Assembly: GCA_903821745.1 (NCBI GenBank)
Contig: CAIJMI010000004.1
Location: 62,001 to 126,000, forward strand
DNA: 64,000 bases
Reading direction: 5' to 3'
DNA from: Candidatus Gottesmanbacteria bacterium
GTDB lineage: Bacteria > Patescibacteria > Microgenomatia > UBA10105 > UBA927
The first letter of the stretch is position 1, and the number at the start of each line of letters is the position of its first letter. This document shows positions 23,761 to 32,940 of the stretch, in pieces. The notes beneath the pieces are model-generated. The model searched no databases. It had not been told where the DNA came from and saw only the letters and a list, made by a program, of their open reading frames with translations. Made by a program: the position numbers and the translations under genes.

Positions 23761-24616
23761 CCTGTCAATCATTATTGTTGCAACAAACGAATTCTCTCTA
23801 CTTAAAAAGTGCCTTCTATCAATCGAAAAAACCAAAGAAAAACTTCATGTTGAATTATTTATCGTAAACAATGCTTCAACTGACCAAACAAAACACTATT
23901 TAAAAAAATATACAAGAACACCATATGTTCACATTCTCGAAAACACAACAATAAAAGGTTTTGCATATAACAACAATCAAGCCATAACAAAAGCACAAGC
24001 AAACTACATCATATTACTCAATCCTGACACAGAATTACTCCCACAATCATTACAAAGAATGCTCTCATTTATAAAACTTCATAAGGCAGTTGGCATATGT
24101 GCGCCAAAATTACTCAATCCAGATATGTCTTTACAATACTCTTGCCGTCATTTTCCAACATGGAAAACTTATGTTATGCGCAGAACGCCTTTTCGATATA
24201 TGTTTCCAAATAGTACTACAAATAACTTCCACCTAATGAAAAATGAAAATCACGATCAACAACAGCCAGTTGACTGGGTATTAGGCGGGTGTTTGTGCAT
24301 CAAAAAAGAAATGATAAATTCTATTGGTATATTAGATGACAAATATTTTTTATATGTTGACGATATTGATTACTGTCTACGCGCTTGGCATAAACATTGG
24401 AGCGTTTATTATCTTCCATCCGCCAAAGTGATACATCATCATCAAGCCAAAAGTGATAAAAAATTATTTAGTGTATATTCTCTATATCACATGAAAAGCA
24501 TGATTTATTTTGTATTGAAACATGGATTGTCTCCAAAAAGACAATTAAGACATCCGCTGAAGAATTGGCTTCATTTGCTCAATATTATAAAAAAGGGGAT
24601 TAGAAAATTGCTGTAA
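23738..24616 (+). CDS. Glycosyltransferase family 2 (WbbL-like)
   Basis: A 292-residue enzyme resembling rhamnosyltransferase-type GT2 proteins: LSIIIVATNEFSLLKKCL, VELFIVNNASTDQTKHYL, NNQAITKAQANYIILLNPDT (donor and metal site), GICAPKLLNPDMSLQYSCR, VDWVLGGCLCIKKEMI and FLYVDDIDYCLRAWHKHW. This last motif has the DD/ED catalytic base region. The ATG at 23738 overlaps the aminotransferase gene by 23 bases; a second ATG at 23750 (MRPDLS) is equally possible. Its 3' end overlaps the epimerase gene on the minus strand by 72 bases, the longest such overlap in the locus. Confidence 0.9.
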   Translation: MQRLMRPDLSIIIVATNEFSLLKKCLLSIEKTKEKLHVELFIVNNASTDQTKHYLKKYTRTPYVHILENTTIKGFAYNNNQAITKAQANYIILLNPDTELLPQSLQRMLSFIKLHKAVGICAPKLLNPDMSLQYSCRHFPTWKTYVMRRTPFRYMFPNSTTNNFHLMKNENHDQQQPVDWVLGGCLCIKKEMINSIGILDDKYFLYVDDIDYCLRAWHKHWSVYYLPSAKVIHHHQAKSDKKLFSVYSLYHMKSMIYFVLKHGLSPKRQLRHPLKNWLHLLNIIKKGIRKLL

Positions 24617-25570
24617 TGCTCTGTGTCGTAAAATATATGGAACAAGAAAACGTATGGATTTCTCAATGGTATCTTTAGACTGAAAATGAAGAATTTTTTC
24701 AGCCCGTTTTGTGCTTACTTTATAGGATCTATCTACTTTATTATCATTTTCATAGATAAGTGATATTTCTCTATGAAACACCTTCTTAAACACCCGTTGT
24801 ACTTCCTTTGCAATAAAGCCTACCTGATAGTTACCAGAGGAAATATTAATTATTTTTCCTTTTACCAATTTTTCTGGCGCTTGAACAGCTAATAGATAAG
24901 CTTCAGCTACGTCTTGTATTGAAATCAATGGTCTCCATTGCATACCTTTGCAAAATATGTGGAGTTTTTTGTAACGAAGCGCGTCTCGAACCATAGTATT
25001 AATAATAAGGTCATAGCGCATACGAGGAGACCATCCGTACACCGTTCCTTTGCGCAAAATAACAGGAGTAAATGTTGTATCAGAAAGTTTTAGTAATGCC
25101 TTTTCTGCAAGAAACTTGGATTGTGAGTATGGATTTTTTGGTTTAACTGACGCATTCTCCGTTTTTATTTTTGTTACCTTATGCAGTCCACAATCATAAA
25201 TTGAACAGCTGGATGCAAAAATAAATCTTTTTACTCCTGCTTTCTTTGCCATACAACCAATGACTTTTGTACCTTCAGTGTTAATTGCTTTGTTGGCTGT
25301 TGGATTAAATTCTGCGGTAGGGTCATTCGAAAGTGCAGCTAAGTGAATAACGATATCCACAGTATCAAATAAATCTTTTGGTGGATTTCTAACATCACCC
25401 TGAATTACACGAACGTCTTTAGCAAAGTTTTTGATTGAATGTTTACCAAAAAAGAACGCATCAAAAATCGTAACAGCATATCCATGTTTTACAAGAAGAG
25501 GTACAAGAATAGAACCAATATATCCAGCTCCTCCAGTTACAAGTACATGCGGTTTTCTACAATGTTTCAT
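24545..25570 (-). CDS. NAD-dependent epimerase/dehydratase (extended SDR)
   Basis: A 341-residue nucleotide-sugar enzyme. The NAD site is VLVTGGAGYIGSILVPLLVK; VRVIQGDVRNPP and VIHLAALSNDPTAEFNP follow. The catalytic centre is FASSCSIYDCG (Ser) and NPYSQSKFLAEKALL (YxxxK). Later VIRKG-type residues lie in ILRKGTVYGWSPRMRYDLII. It is of the group that acts on dTDP- or GDP-linked hexoses; the exact reaction cannot be read. It is followed, in the transcript order, by nothing on this strand, but the rfbC-like gene lies 25 bases upstream and is probably co-transcribed. Confidence 0.88.
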   Translation of the reverse strand: MKHCRKPHVLVTGGAGYIGSILVPLLVKHGYAVTIFDAFFFGKHSIKNFAKDVRVIQGDVRNPPKDLFDTVDIVIHLAALSNDPTAEFNPTANKAINTEGTKVIGCMAKKAGVKRFIFASSCSIYDCGLHKVTKIKTENASVKPKNPYSQSKFLAEKALLKLSDTTFTPVILRKGTVYGWSPRMRYDLIINTMVRDALRYKKLHIFCKGMQWRPLISIQDVAEAYLLAVQAPEKLVKGKIINISSGNYQVGFIAKEVQRVFKKVFHREISLIYENDNKVDRSYKVSTKRAEKILHFQSKDTIEKSIRFLVPYILRHRALQQFSNPLFYNIEQMKPILQRMS

Positions 25571-25595
25571 AATCGTTAAGCTGCACTAGTATACA

Positions 25596-26156
25596 TTATA
25601 CGAAGGCTGGATGAAGCAGATAGGTTTTTAAAGATATGCCACTCTTATCACGAAAAGACAATATGGGTGTTGATTGTAAAGGCCAATGGATATCAATATC
25701 AACATCATTCCAAAGAATTGTTCCTTCTGCTAATGGGGTATAGTAACCTGTTTGTTTGTATTGCATTTCCGCATAGGTTGTCAAAGTAAAAAATCCCAGA
25801 GCAAACCCAACAGGAACGTATAAAAGCTTTTTATTAGATGCTGAAAGTACAGTCGTATATGCCTTACCAAATGTTGTTGAAGAGATTCGTAAATCAACAG
25901 CAACTTCAAAAACCGAACCGACAGTACATCGGACTAGCTTACCCATTGGGGCAGACATATCCTGATAATGAAGTCCTCGAAGAACACCGCGTTTTGATCT
26001 TGAATGGCCTTCTTGAACAAATTCTTTATCAAACCCCGCCTTCTTAAAATCTCTCTTATTCCACGGCTCTATAAAAAAACCCCGATCGTCTTGAAAATAA
26101 TCAATTGTAAGAATCAACAAATCTTTAAACGCTGTTGTAGTAATGTGTGTATTCAT
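25596..26156 (-). CDS. rfbC: dTDP-4-dehydrorhamnose 3,5-epimerase-like protein
   Basis: A 186-residue cupin of the RmlC family. FQDDRGFFIEPWNKRDF, HSRSKRGVLRGLHYQDMSAP (catalytic His in LHYQ), GKLVRCTVGSVFEVAVDLR and ILWNDVDIDIHWPL are all in the usual places. One conserved active-site segment, normally GFAHGF, reads GFALGF, losing a histidine, so the activity may be changed. ATG 26156 follows AGAGG by 5 bases; a GTG at 26162 is in frame. With the epimerase downstream it would make a 6-deoxy sugar, although rfbA, rfbB and rfbD are not all visible here. Confidence 0.87.
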   Translation of the reverse strand: MNTHITTTAFKDLLILTIDYFQDDRGFFIEPWNKRDFKKAGFDKEFVQEGHSRSKRGVLRGLHYQDMSAPMGKLVRCTVGSVFEVAVDLRISSTTFGKAYTTVLSASNKKLLYVPVGFALGFFTLTTYAEMQYKQTGYYTPLAEGTILWNDVDIDIHWPLQSTPILSFRDKSGISLKTYLLHPAFV

Positions 26157-26206
26157 GGACACCTCTGTTTATTATATAATACCTTGATATTAAACGTTTC
26201 TTTCTT

Positions 26207-27169
26207 ATGACTGTTACTTGTATTATTTCGTGTGCAGGTTATCCAAAAAATATCGCTGTTTTACAACGATGTATTCAATCTATTGTTCAAGCAAAAAAGA
26301 AAGGAATAAAAGCTATTATTGTTGTCACCACAAATAATCCTCAACATTGCATACCAAAAAATTTGCACATAAATTTTCTTTTTGTTTCAACAAAAGACTC
26401 TGGGTTCGTACAAATTAATAATATCGCTGTCCAAAAAACCATTCAGCTCGATAGTGATTTTTATTTAATTATTAATGATGATGCAGAAATTAAAAATGAT
26501 TTTTTTTATGAATTAAAAAAGACTGCTTTCTTAGATAAACAAAGAGGGGACGTATATATACCATATATCTACGAAGGTCATTCAAAAAAACTAGATTCTT
26601 TTGGAGTGGAATATTTTCGAACGGGGTATTCAAAAAATTCTTTTTCTCCAAAAATTATCACTTCTCTTGCCTCAATGTCATGTCTTCTCATAAGAACTCG
26701 CTTTCTTAAAAAGATGGTGTCAACATATGGTTTTTTTCTCAACCCGGTACTCTGTTGGTATCTTGATGACGTAGAATTCTCTATTCGAGCACTAGCAATT
26801 GGAGGAATTTTTTCTAAATGCAACAATCTTATCGCCTATCATTTAAGAACGTTTACATGGGGAAGGAAAAGTTATTTTGTAATGTATCAAAGTTTTCGTA
26901 ATCTCCTCTGGGTTATAGTATTAACCTGGCCGAGGCAATTTATTCTAAAAAATGCTCTAAGAATTTCTTACTGGCAAACAATAACTGCTGCCTACTGCTT
27001 TATTAAATATTCTCCTTGGATGTACCTAAAGATTCTTTTGGATACTGTTCAAAACTGGCACACATTACAGACGGGTAGAAAAAACATTCTTAAGCAGTAC
27101 ACCAATGCGCGTGTTTTTTCTACAATTTTTTCTTCGTTAGAAATTCGACATGATCGAATAACCTTCTAA
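26207..27169 (+). CDS. Glycosyltransferase family 2-like protein
   Basis: A 320-residue protein. The GT-A pattern is CIISCAGYPKNIAVLQRCI, then IIVVTTNNPQH, then DFYLIINDDAEIKNDFF with the metal-binding acidic cluster, and VLCWYLDDVEFSIRALAIGG with the catalytic acid region. The N-terminal loops differ from the other GT2 proteins of the locus, so the donor may differ. The C-terminal 80 residues are hydrophobic and aromatic. A TATAAT-like box lies about 28 bases upstream. It ends 9 bases from the convergent ligase-like gene. Confidence 0.82.
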   Translation: MTVTCIISCAGYPKNIAVLQRCIQSIVQAKKKGIKAIIVVTTNNPQHCIPKNLHINFLFVSTKDSGFVQINNIAVQKTIQLDSDFYLIINDDAEIKNDFFYELKKTAFLDKQRGDVYIPYIYEGHSKKLDSFGVEYFRTGYSKNSFSPKIITSLASMSCLLIRTRFLKKMVSTYGFFLNPVLCWYLDDVEFSIRALAIGGIFSKCNNLIAYHLRTFTWGRKSYFVMYQSFRNLLWVIVLTWPRQFILKNALRISYWQTITAAYCFIKYSPWMYLKILLDTVQNWHTLQTGRKNILKQYTNARVFSTIFSSLEIRHDRITF

Positions 27170-27177
27170 GCCAATGG

Positions 27178-28533
27178 TTAAAACCAATTTATAGCAACTG
27201 CAAAAAGGAAGTAGATATATATGAAATTATTTGGTGCTGTGTTCTCAAACAAACCAATAAGATAAAAAAGAAAAACTGCGGTTAAGGTTGAGAGTGGCAA
27301 AATAATTTTTTGCTTAGACTTCAAAAAAGAGGCTTTTTTTAAAGAAAAGAGTAATTTAGATACAATCAAATAATTAATGACTACATACAATCCAGTGCCC
27401 AATATGCCCGTTTCCGCCAACATGGTTAGTTCGTCATTGTGAGACGAAACAGGTTCTCTAGCTGTGACATCTACTTCACTTTCTCCACCAACAACATAAT
27501 TGTAATAATGTAAAATAACTGGCCTATCTACTATGAACCGATAGTTTCCACTACCTATTCCAACAAAAGGAGATGCCGTAAAAGCAAATATAGCTTGTTG
27601 ATACAAAAACAATCTTCCAAGTGTAAAAACAACATCTCGACTTTTTTCCTTTAATAAAAACCTATCTACAACATTATATTGAAAGACAGATGATGCAATC
27701 ATAATGCCTATAACCATAGACACAATAACGGGGATAATAACTTTAACAAGCATTTGAACTCTAATCAATTGAGAACGAATAATCATAATAACATAAAAAA
27801 CGACACCACTAATAAAACAGAGAGTGAGCCACCGAAAATTGGATGTGACAAACGAAAGGGGGATTAAAAATATTCCCAACCACACATAGAGTCGATTAAA
27901 AAATGTTTCTCGATGTTTTAACAATAATGTTGAACCAATGAAAAATGGAAAGGAAATAACCAAATTTCCCCATTGGGGACCTCTGCCTCTTCCCAAATCG
28001 CGCGCTATGCTATATGCCGCGTCTCCAAATAAAAATCTTTTGGCAATAATAATGGCTTGATCCCGAAAAAGAAGTTGAAATAGACTAATAGAAGCAAGAG
28101 CAACCGTGACAATACCAATCATATGTAATAATCTATTTTTTTCTTCATTTGAAAAATCAACAAGACGAACTGCTGCATATTGAATAATAGCTATTAATAG
28201 CAACCGAAAATTAGTTGGTTCAAATATATACTGACTTACAATTAGAGAAATAGCATTTATTAAAAAAAATCCAACAACCAACCAATCCACCACCACCCTT
28301 TGTTTATTCATTAGTATCTTTTTCTGTTTCCAAAATATATATAAAAACAAAACTATAAAAAAAGAGAATCCTGTTAAAAGACCGATACTTGTTTTTGGAG
28401 GAATTGGGAGGGGATTTGAAAAAATGGTAATGACACTTAGAGTGTTTTGAATTCCAATAAGAAAAACAAAATTAGTTTTAGTAAAAACTCGATCAGCAAT
28501 TTGTTGAATGACTATATTAAAATTTTTCTTCAT
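27178..28533 (-). CDS. O-antigen ligase/polymerase-like membrane protein
   Basis: A 451-residue protein with about 11 to 12 membrane helices. The Wzy_C/WaaL-type large external loop is recognised by FTASPFVGIGSGNYRFI, followed by VTAREPVSSHNDELTMLAETG, where the conserved His-Asn/Glu motif (SHNDxLxxxxExG) matches O-antigen ligases and polymerases. It would join lipid-linked glycan units or transfer the glycan to a final acceptor on the outer face of the membrane. Because an ABC exporter is also encoded here, a ligase role is somewhat more likely than a polymerase role, but this is inference. Confidence 0.85.
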   Translation of the reverse strand: MKKNFNIVIQQIADRVFTKTNFVFLIGIQNTLSVITIFSNPLPIPPKTSIGLLTGFSFFIVLFLYIFWKQKKILMNKQRVVVDWLVVGFFLINAISLIVSQYIFEPTNFRLLLIAIIQYAAVRLVDFSNEEKNRLLHMIGIVTVALASISLFQLLFRDQAIIIAKRFLFGDAAYSIARDLGRGRGPQWGNLVISFPFFIGSTLLLKHRETFFNRLYVWLGIFLIPLSFVTSNFRWLTLCFISGVVFYVIMIIRSQLIRVQMLVKVIIPVIVSMVIGIMIASSVFQYNVVDRFLLKEKSRDVVFTLGRLFLYQQAIFAFTASPFVGIGSGNYRFIVDRPVILHYYNYVVGGESEVDVTAREPVSSHNDELTMLAETGILGTGLYVVINYLIVSKLLFSLKKASFLKSKQKIILPLSTLTAVFLFYLIGLFENTAPNNFIYIYFLFAVAINWF

Positions 28534-28636
28534 GTCGACTCTTTTATAAAAGCGTTCGTAGTATAGATGAATTTATCCTTTTGCGAAAGTGATTCAGAAT
28601 ATAATAATATGTGGTATAAATAGACGATACATAACC

Positions 28637-29812
28637 ATGATGCGTCACAACCAAAAAACATTGTTTATCTTTCACACAGAATTTATACACCTACGCGGAG
28701 GAGAGAAATACGTTTATGAGCAAACAAAACGGCTTATAAAAAAACACACTATCACACTCTGTGTGGAACGTATTAATACATATTGGACAAAAAAATTTTA
28801 TTCAATCGGTGTATCAATACACTATATATGGACGCCCCGCCATTTATATTGGCTTCTTCTACCATTAACGTTTGTTGTAAATATTACTCAGTTAAAAAAA
28901 TTCATCTCTCCAAGAGATACCGTCTTTGCAACCAGTTTTCCTTTAAGTCTGCTTGCAACGTTCGTAACAAAAAAATCCATCGTTTTTTGTTTTGAGCCAT
29001 TAAGTATCTTCTATGACACGCTCAGAATTAAAACGGGGTCATTAAAAGAAAAATTTTTTTTATTAATCATTCGATTTTTCTACTCACCTTTTGATCGTCT
29101 AGCGGTGAAGAGAGCAAAAATTCTCGCTACTTTAAACAAACCTGTTGCCACAGCCATCTGGCGCCGCTACCACAGAAGGCCAAATGTTTTTATTCCAAAC
29201 GGAGTTGATACAAAAGTATTTTGTTCTGATGCCCCTCGGTATTTAACAAACAACAGACAGCAAAATTTTGTTGTGGGGCACAGCACGGACTACACAATAT
29301 TAAAGGGCACAGAATTACTTCTCCGTGCGCTGCCTTTCGTTTTAAAAAAAAATAAAAACGTGTCACTACTCATTTCTGAAAGTATTTCAAATACAAAAAA
29401 ACATACTCAATATTTAAAAATTATTAAAGCTCTACGTATTCAAAATCATGTTCATTTTGTTGGTTGTGTTCCAGAAAATAAACTCCCTGGTTTTTATACC
29501 ATGTGTAATGTATTTTGCTATTGCGGATCTACACGGTGTATTGGTGGTTCTTCCGCTAGTCTCTCTGTGATCGAGGCAGAATCATGTGGAATACCAGTAT
29601 TAAGAACGCTTGGAAACACGGATGAGATTGTCAAAAACAAAACCGGTTTTTATTTTAAAAACGAAAGCCCCATTTCTATTGCAAAAGGAATTCTCCACTA
29701 CATGAGTCTACCGAAAAAAACCACCAAGAATATGGGGCTGTCGGCTCGCAAATACTGTGTTGCCAACTTTTCTTGGCAGTATTCCGCCAATAAATTGGCG
29801 TCCATCATATGA
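28637..29812 (+). CDS. Glycosyltransferase family 4
   Basis: About 391 residues. The N-terminal segment LFIFHTEFIHLRGGEKYVYE has the glycine pair of GT4 enzymes; the C-terminal half shows VFIPNGVDTKVFCSDAPR, VVGHSTDYTILKGTELLLRA, HFVGCVPENKLPGFYTMCNV and GSSASLSVIEAESCGIPVL with the EX7E motif. An upstream GTG (28589) is in frame, but ATG 28637/28640 gives the normal family start and lies about 20 bases after TATAAA. It overlaps the next methyltransferase gene by 4 bases (ATGA). Confidence 0.87.
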   Translation: MMRHNQKTLFIFHTEFIHLRGGEKYVYEQTKRLIKKHTITLCVERINTYWTKKFYSIGVSIHYIWTPRHLYWLLLPLTFVVNITQLKKFISPRDTVFATSFPLSLLATFVTKKSIVFCFEPLSIFYDTLRIKTGSLKEKFFLLIIRFFYSPFDRLAVKRAKILATLNKPVATAIWRRYHRRPNVFIPNGVDTKVFCSDAPRYLTNNRQQNFVVGHSTDYTILKGTELLLRALPFVLKKNKNVSLLISESISNTKKHTQYLKIIKALRIQNHVHFVGCVPENKLPGFYTMCNVFCYCGSTRCIGGSSASLSVIEAESCGIPVLRTLGNTDEIVKNKTGFYFKNESPISIAKGILHYMSLPKKTTKNMGLSARKYCVANFSWQYSANKLASII

Positions 29813-30606
29813 ACACAACGCCATTTACCAAAAGTGCCACATATTATGATCTTCTTTATCAGAAAAAAAATTATGAAGAGGAAACAAAAAAAATTGATTC
29901 TATTATTAGGATGCGTAAAGTTCCTTCCAAAAAAATGTTGGATCTTGGTTGTGGAACAGGAGAGCATGCAATTCTCTTTACCAATCTAGGATATTCTGTC
30001 ACGGGGGTTGATTTATCAACAAAAATGTTATCAATTGCAAAAAATAAAACTATTGAATTGAACACACCTATTAATTTTAAAAGGGGTAACATCGTCTCAT
30101 TTACAGCTTCGCAACCTTTTGGTGTTGCAGTTTCTTTATTTCATGTGCTAAGTTATTTGTTAACCAACACTGATATCTCCACCTTTTTTTCTTCAACATA
30201 TCAAAACTTGCAACCCGGCGGATTATTTATCTTCGACTGTTGGTATGGACCCGGAGTTCTACAAAACCCACCAACCAACCAAACGAAAACTGGCTTTAGC
30301 AATAACTATACTTATATACGGACAAAAACCCCGACCCATAAACCAAAGCAACACATTGTCCGAGTAATGCATAATATGACTATTACATTTCCTCATCATA
30401 CAGTTCGTTACAAAGAACTTCATTGTCTCCGATATTTTTTTATTAAAGAGATAAAACAATTTCTTAAAAGAAATAATTTTAAATTGTTGTCTTGGGGAGA
30501 TCTCAACAATAATTTAACTCATCCAAAACAGGGTGATTGGAACGTTCTGTTCGTGGCACAAAAACCATCTACAAAGAAGGGGACAAAGAAATTGTCAGGG
30601 CGTTGA
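29809..30606 (+). CDS. Class I SAM-dependent methyltransferase
   Basis: A 265-residue enzyme with SAM motif I MLDLGCGTGEHAILF, post-I YSVTGVDLSTKMLSIAK, and AVSLFHVLSYLLTNTDIS followed by LQPGGLFIFDCWYGPG. These place it among small-molecule or sugar methyltransferases, and translational coupling to the preceding GT4 gene suggests that it methylates a sugar in the glycan. Chain-end methylation is a known stop signal for ABC-exported glycans, though the ATPase here lacks the recognition domain. The 3' end overlaps the opposite gene by 38 bases. Confidence 0.88.
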   Translation: MNTTPFTKSATYYDLLYQKKNYEEETKKIDSIIRMRKVPSKKMLDLGCGTGEHAILFTNLGYSVTGVDLSTKMLSIAKNKTIELNTPINFKRGNIVSFTASQPFGVAVSLFHVLSYLLTNTDISTFFSSTYQNLQPGGLFIFDCWYGPGVLQNPPTNQTKTGFSNNYTYIRTKTPTHKPKQHIVRVMHNMTITFPHHTVRYKELHCLRYFFIKEIKQFLKRNNFKLLSWGDLNNNLTHPKQGDWNVLFVAQKPSTKKGTKKLSGR

Positions 30607-31411
30607 TGTTTATTCTTGGAAGAGAAATATATAACGGTTCTCCAATCTTAACCACCTGGGTATAATTAAAAAAGTTTTCGTTTCCTGACCGTGTTGTTAA
30701 AATGTCTAAGATCAACGTCACGTCTCTAAGCAAAGGGTCACTCCGTAATAAAACAAGTTGTCCTATTTGTTTATAAGGAACCCCATATATACTTTGGGTA
30801 TTTTCTGTGATAATCGTCTTTTCAGCAAAATTTTCTTCTTTTTTAACAACACGAACAACCTCACCACCAGAACCGTTCGTCATTGTGTCTCCAACTTGAA
30901 TTGCGTCCGCCTGCCAAGGAAAAACGTTATACCACCGAACCATAATAGTTTGTTTGTTTTGCTGACCAAACTCTTGTACCCCTTGAATGCCTATTACGTT
31001 AGCGTACATCTGTGTATTTCCTGGAGATATAGCTATCGTTGCTCCGATTTCGAGTGGATTCTGTTTAAAACGGTATTTTTTTGTCCGAAGGTCTTTTGAC
31101 ACAAGGAGACGTGCTTTTACAACCAATATTTTTCTGTTTCGATCATCAAATTTTTGCACGCTTAAAACTTCTACAACCTTTTTTCCAGTAACATCGTATT
31201 CAACCGCCCCTCGCACAACTGGATCTCCAAGCCAATATGGGGGGTTAATTGTGTCCCACCACCACTCTCCTCCAGTAATAAAAAGGTCTGTCGTAATATA
31301 GGTTTTCTTCTGCAAAAAAAATGAAGTAAAGACAAAAACACACAGTGCGAGCGCGGTAATAATAAGTATAAAAAACCAACCTCTTTTTTTATTTTTCAAT
31401 ATCTGCTTCAT
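30569..31411 (-). CDS. Membrane-anchored protein of unknown function
   Basis: A 280-residue protein. After a basic start (KNKKRG) one membrane segment (residues 12-33, FFILIITALALCVFVFTSFF) anchors a mostly beta, extracytoplasmic domain rich in V, I and G. It has several segments shaped like Q-V-G-D-T-M-T-N and GEVVRVV that suggest an OB- or swivel-like beta barrel. No known domain is recognised. It is the last gene on this side of the glycan locus and lies divergently beside dnaA. It could be a secretion or cell-wall accessory, but nothing in the sequence shows this. Confidence 0.65.
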   Translation of the reverse strand: MKQILKNKKRGWFFILIITALALCVFVFTSFFLQKKTYITTDLFITGGEWWWDTINPPYWLGDPVVRGAVEYDVTGKKVVEVLSVQKFDDRNRKILVVKARLLVSKDLRTKKYRFKQNPLEIGATIAISPGNTQMYANVIGIQGVQEFGQQNKQTIMVRWYNVFPWQADAIQVGDTMTNGSGGEVVRVVKKEENFAEKTIITENTQSIYGVPYKQIGQLVLLRSDPLLRDVTLILDILTTRSGNENFFNYTQVVKIGEPLYISLPRININALTISLSPSL

Positions 31412-31505
31412 TTTAGTGTCGTTGTTAAACTTCTTAGTTCTTCCTGTGTAATGTACTACAGTTTTCCAGACAAAACAATCTAGTGTTTGTTTTATTAAAT
31501 TAGTA

Positions 31506-31552
31506 TTGACAAACTATCACCAGGCGATTATATTGTGGATAAATTGTCCACA
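31506..31552 (+). promoter_or_regulatory. dnaA promoter with DnaA boxes
   Basis: TTGACA (31506-31511), a 17-base spacer and TATATT (31529-31534) make a near-consensus promoter. A perfect DnaA box in reverse (TGTGGATAA, 31534-31542) overlaps the -10 box and start region, and a near match TTGTCCACA follows at 31544-31552. DnaA would repress its own transcription here. Confidence 0.85.
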
Positions 31553-31572
31553 CATCTTGCCCTTCATTATTT

Positions 31573-32940
31573 ATGGAACCACAACGACTATGGAGGTCTG
31601 TCCTTGCTGAACTCGAATTATCCGTTTCTAAGGCCACCTTTCAAACACATTTTTCTCAAAGTGACCTTCTTTCGTTAAAAAATGGTGTTGCAACCATTGG
31701 ACTAACCAATCCGCTTGTTCGAACCATGGTGGAAACAAGATATTATTCTCTTGTAAAGAGCATCATTGACCATACGACAAACGAAAACATAAGCCTTGTT
31801 TTTGTCGTTATATCAAAAAAGTTAGTGCTAACTGAAAAAGAAGCTGGACCACTCTTTACCCAAACAGTTGACAGCCCGCGCCTTGATTCTGTTGGAGCAG
31901 CAAAAAGACTACATATTCAGCCAGAATACACATTTGAGGCGTTTGCCGTCTCTACAACGAACCAAATAGCCTATGCGGCGGCGTCTGCGGTTGCAAAAAG
32001 CCCGGGCTCCGCATATAATCCACTTTTTCTCTATGGTGGGGTTGGGGTAGGGAAGACACACCTTATGCACGCCGTTGCAAACAGCATGTTGGTAAAAAAA
32101 CCCTCAACAAAAGTTGTGTATTGCATGGGAGAAGAATTTTTAAACGAAATCATCGAGGCCATTCAAACAAAATCGGTGCGACAATTTAAACAAAAATATC
32201 GATCTGCAGAACTTTTACTTGTTGACGACGTACAATTTATTGCAGGAAAACAAACAGCACAAGAGGAATTCTTTCACACGTTTAATGCTGTCCACCGCGA
32301 GGGGGGGCAAATTATTCTAACAAGCGACAGATCTCCTGGTGAAATTTCTCACTTAGAAGATCGACTGCGCTCTCGGTTTGAGGGGGGATTGCTGGTTGAT
32401 ATTTCTCCCCCGGATTATGAGCTGCGCGCGGCAATTGTAAACATTAAGTCTCGATCATTAGGACTTCAGCTCACAACAGACGGCGCCAGGGTTATTGCGG
32501 CAAACTTTACAGACACGCGGGCCATTGAGGGGTTTTTAAAGCGGCTCACGACAGAAGTGAGCGCGCACGGAACAGAGCTCACACCAGATTCCATTACTGC
32601 GCTTCTTTCTTCACGGGGACAGGTAAACGGGGCTGCCCCCATCACAAAGCGGCGCGTTTCTCCACAAGAGGTTTTGGACGCCGTCGCAACATTTTTTAAT
32701 ATTAAATCGTCAACAATTAAAGGACCAAAACGGGACAGGCCAATAGCAAGACCAAGACAACTTATTATGTATATATGTAAAATCGAGCTTGGTTTAACAC
32801 TTGATGACATCGGCGGCCTTCTGGGGGGGAGAGATCACACCACAATTATGCACGGAATTGACACTATTGCGCACGAGTTACCCACAAACGAACGCTTGCG
32901 GGAAGCGGCAGAGGGGATAAAACAACAATTATGGGCTTAG
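31573..32940 (+). CDS. dnaA: Chromosomal replication initiator DnaA
   Basis: A 455-residue initiator. Domain I is LWRSVLAELELSVSKATFQ; the AAA+ domain begins near residue 117 (YTFEAFAVSTTNQIAYAAA), with Walker A GGVGVGKTHLMHAVAN (about residue 154), Walker B LLLVDDVQFIAGK (about 213) and the arginine finger region HLEDRLRSRFEGGL. Domain IV ends with the DNA-binding signature GGRDHTTIMHGID (about 417). Domain II is short. It opens the origin, most likely the box-rich spacer just downstream. GC content is higher in this gene than in the glycan locus beside it. Confidence 0.98.
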   Translation: MEPQRLWRSVLAELELSVSKATFQTHFSQSDLLSLKNGVATIGLTNPLVRTMVETRYYSLVKSIIDHTTNENISLVFVVISKKLVLTEKEAGPLFTQTVDSPRLDSVGAAKRLHIQPEYTFEAFAVSTTNQIAYAAASAVAKSPGSAYNPLFLYGGVGVGKTHLMHAVANSMLVKKPSTKVVYCMGEEFLNEIIEAIQTKSVRQFKQKYRSAELLLVDDVQFIAGKQTAQEEFFHTFNAVHREGGQIILTSDRSPGEISHLEDRLRSRFEGGLLVDISPPDYELRAAIVNIKSRSLGLQLTTDGARVIAANFTDTRAIEGFLKRLTTEVSAHGTELTPDSITALLSSRGQVNGAAPITKRRVSPQEVLDAVATFFNIKSSTIKGPKRDRPIARPRQLIMYICKIELGLTLDDIGGLLGGRDHTTIMHGIDTIAHELPTNERLREAAEGIKQQLWA

